From Prevotella sp. UBA2725 (GTDB taxonomy: Bacteria > Bacteroidota > Bacteroidia > Bacteroidales > Bacteroidaceae), in assembly GCA_002353825.1 (NCBI GenBank), contig DEKJ01000021.1, positions 88,106 through 94,815 of the forward strand: 6,710 nt of DNA, given 5' to 3'. The notes beneath the pieces were generated by a model. That model worked only from the letters and a program-made list of their open reading frames with translations. It made no database searches and was not told the DNA's origin. This document shows positions 5,283 through 6,710 of this stretch, piece by piece. The first letter of the stretch is position 1. Each line of letters starts with the position of its first letter. Position numbers and translations under genes: made by a program.

Positions 5283-5861
5283 ATGGAGATCAAGACTAAG
5301 AAATGTCCTTTTTGTGGTGAAGAAATTCCGGTGGAAGCCAAGAAATGCCGCTATTGTGGCGAATGGCTTGAGCCAAAGAATTTATTATCACATGCAGAGG
5401 TTGAGACAAACCCACTTTCAAAAGATAATAATAAAACATCTGAGCAAATATTAAGGCAAGGGGCTTCGCAAGAAACGCCTCCTCATACATTTTTAGAAGC
5501 AATAAAACAATGTTTCAAGAAATATGCTAACTTTATAGGACGGGCAATGAGATGGGAATTCTGGTATTTCGCTTTATTTGTATGGGGAATAAATACTATC
5601 TGTTTTATTATTATAGCATTACTCAGCGACAAAGACAATTATGATTGCATATCTATTGTCAGCATATTTTGCGCTCTCTTTATATTATCAACTGCAATTC
5701 CTTTGCTTGCTGTAGGTACAAGGAGACTTCATGATATAGGCAAGAGTGGTTGGTATCAACTGTTTTATCTTGTTCCCTACATTGGCTGCTTTTATCTATG
5801 GTACTTATGGGCTAAAGAAGGTGAAGGTGATAATAAATACGGAAAAGATCCTGAGTTTTAA
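5283..5861 (+). CDS. Zinc-ribbon DUF805 membrane protein
   Basis: 192 aa. A zinc ribbon (C8-x2-C11, C22-x2-C25) is followed by a polar linker (about 28-66) and then a DUF805 domain (about 70-192). DUF805 hallmarks are visible: the amphipathic lead-in and GRAMRWEFWYF at 86-96 (family form GRxxRxEYW), four membrane segments (about 94-113, 121-134, 136-146, 158-176), RRLHDIGKSGWY at 147-158, and a C-terminal EGDNKYGKDP. DUF805 proteins are small inner-membrane proteins of unknown function (Escherichia coli YhaH/YhaI type). It is the last gene of the plus-strand group, 22 nt after the previous stop. Its presence links the group to the structured leader RNA, since DUF805-associated RNA motifs have been described in this phylum. 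Confidence 0.93.
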   Translation: MEIKTKKCPFCGEEIPVEAKKCRYCGEWLEPKNLLSHAEVETNPLSKDNNKTSEQILRQGASQETPPHTFLEAIKQCFKKYANFIGRAMRWEFWYFALFVWGINTICFIIIALLSDKDNYDCISIVSIFCALFILSTAIPLLAVGTRRLHDIGKSGWYQLFYLVPYIGCFYLWYLWAKEGEGDNKYGKDPEF

Positions 5862-5892
5862 GCCAAACCTTATAAATTACTGCCAATCCAAA

Positions 5893-5942
5893 CGTAAACG
5901 TCTTATTTTCCGCCTTGCAAGGCGGAAAATAAGACGTTTACG
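5893..5942. repeat. Perfect 50-bp palindrome after the DUF805 gene
   Basis: The 25-base arms are exact reverse complements with no spacer. The centre reads CCGCCTTGCAAGGCGG, and the outer ends are CGTAAACGTC and GACGTTTACG. In RNA it forms a long stem from either strand. It begins 31 nt after the DUF805 stop. It probably ends or protects transcripts, but no T-run touches it: the nearest, six T at 5958-5963, is 15 nt further on. It could also be an interspersed palindromic repeat. Confidence 0.9.
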
Positions 5943-6000
5943 AGAATAACCTCAGTCTTTTTTGTTTGATTACAGGACGGCCTAAATTGAATGGTTATAT

Positions 6001-6020
6001 AAAAGCGGCCACACAGCCGC
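6001..6020 (-). terminator. Terminator of the outer-membrane barrel gene
   Basis: On the minus strand, GCGGC TGTGTG GCCGC (complement of 6005-6020) forms a GC-rich 5-bp stem with a 6-nt loop, directly followed by TTTTATATAA (complement of 6004-5995). It lies about 50 nt after the minus-strand TGA at 6071-6069. This is a typical Rho-independent terminator. Confidence 0.75.
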
Positions 6021-6068
6021 CTATATCATCGATTCCAAACCGTCTCCAAATCTCTCCTCTTGACATCC

Positions 6069-6710
6069 TCACAGTCTCTTCTTCTCTTCGTTTCCTGCAC
6101 CGGTACCCTTGTAGCGACTGCGTGTGGCATTGAAGTTATAAGTCACAGTGAGCGAGATGTTGCGCGTAAAATTGTTGGCGTCTTTTCGGCTGATGACATC
6201 CGTGCCATAATACGTCCACCGCTCGCGATTACTCTTGGTCAGGTCCGAGGCTTGGAGGAGGAAGACGAGACGATCCTGAAAGAACGACTTGCGCAACCGT
6301 GCATCCACGGTCACAAGACCTGCTGTCCGCCGCATCGGTTCATAGCTGTCGGTGTAGCCATAGAAGTCGATGCCCGCCATCCAGCCATGGGGAAAGGCGA
6401 GGCTGTTGCGAAGCACGAAAGTAAACGAGGGATGGCGGGAGCAGATACTTGTAGGCTCACGGAAGAACAACTGGGAATAGTCTATCTCCCAGGAGGGCTG
6501 ATACCAACTGAATGTCGGTGAGGCCGTCACGGCGGCGCTCAGCATCTGATAGTGCCCCATATTGTGAACCGAGAAATAGGCTATCTCCTGGTTGTCGTAC
6601 AAGCCAAAGGTATGTAGCATAGGCTTGTGGACATAGTCGTAATCGACCGAGGCACTCAGCCATTTATGCTCGAACGACAACTCCACGTTGTGGGTATATT
6701 CGGGACGCAG
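6069..6710 (-). CDS. OMP_b-brl_3 / TonB-receptor-like outer-membrane barrel, C-terminal part only
   Basis: The last 213 residues of a longer protein are visible. The frame is open through the right edge, beginning LRPEYTHNVELSFEHK, so the start lies outside. The GTG at 6686 is internal and not a start. Alternating aromatic/polar beta-strands are typical of a C-terminal barrel: VELSFEHKWLSASVDYDYV, PSFTFVLRNSLAF, DRLVFLLQASDL, ISLTVTYNFN. The protein ends in the charged tail ATRSRYKGTGAGNEEKKRL, which I associate with the Bacteroidota OMP_b-brl_3/carboxypeptidase-regulatory-like TonB receptor family. It would sit in the outer membrane; its substrate cannot be judged from this part. It is transcribed towards the DUF805 group and ends in its own terminator. 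Its composition is GC-richer than that of the plus-strand genes, consistent with core genome. Confidence 0.85.
   Translation of the reverse strand: MRPEYTHNVELSFEHKWLSASVDYDYVHKPMLHTFGLYDNQEIAYFSVHNMGHYQMLSAAVTASPTFSWYQPSWEIDYSQLFFREPTSICSRHPSFTFVLRNSLAFPHGWMAGIDFYGYTDSYEPMRRTAGLVTVDARLRKSFFQDRLVFLLQASDLTKSNRERWTYYGTDVISRKDANNFTRNISLTVTYNFNATRSRYKGTGAGNEEKKRL

Noticed and set aside
5943..5963. Palindrome plus T-run at 5958-5963 as an ordinary Rho-independent terminator
   Set aside because: The six T are separated from the stem by 15 nt, too far for the usual mechanism. It may still contribute to ending transcripts.
6060..6521. Plus-strand frame of 153 codons
   Set aside because: It is antisense to the beta-barrel gene, whose C-terminal motifs and terminator support the minus strand.
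1..6710. tRNA, rRNA or CRISPR array
   Set aside because: No cloverleaf with CCA-region signals, no rRNA sequence and no regularly spaced direct repeats were seen.

Overview
The window looks like a Bacteroidota chromosome, most likely Bacteroidales (Prevotella/Segatella or Bacteroides type). The evidence is promoters of the Bacteroidota form (TTG/TTTG, about 19-20 bp, TAnnTTTG), A-rich rather than Shine-Dalgarno leaders, an IS1182-type transposase and the C-terminus of an OMP_b-brl_3/TonB-receptor-like outer-membrane beta-barrel.

Layout. (1) 1-1446: the 5' end of an IS1182-family insertion sequence on the minus strand. It has a transposase running off the left edge, its promoter, a hairpin and a likely terminal inverted repeat. 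(2) 1447-2044: no protein gene. A clear promoter at 1541-1574 starts a strongly structured RNA of about 380 nt that ends in a 22-bp hairpin plus seven T at 1866-1957. (3) 2045-5861: an AT-rich plus-strand gene group: a GYF_2-like membrane protein, a second small membrane protein in the same frame after one TGA, a multi-pass membrane protein beginning SLYDIFSMLIPGG, a lipoprotein, a double zinc-ribbon membrane protein, and a zinc-ribbon DUF805 membrane protein. (4) 5862-6068: convergent intergenic region with a perfect 50-bp palindrome and a minus-strand terminator. (5) 6069-6710: the 3' end of the outer-membrane beta-barrel gene on the minus strand.

How it may fit together. Most proteins of the central group are membrane proteins, and several carry a small soluble domain at the N-terminus (GYF-like or zinc ribbon). 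The group sits behind a long structured leader with its own terminator. From memory, structured RNAs called the DUF805 and DUF805b motifs have been described in Bacteroidota near DUF805 genes. The 1580-1957 RNA is a candidate member or relative, but this cannot be verified here. The most interesting reading is an RNA-controlled, envelope-located gene island of unknown function. It has an IS landed just upstream of its promoter, and one small gene looks split by an in-frame stop.
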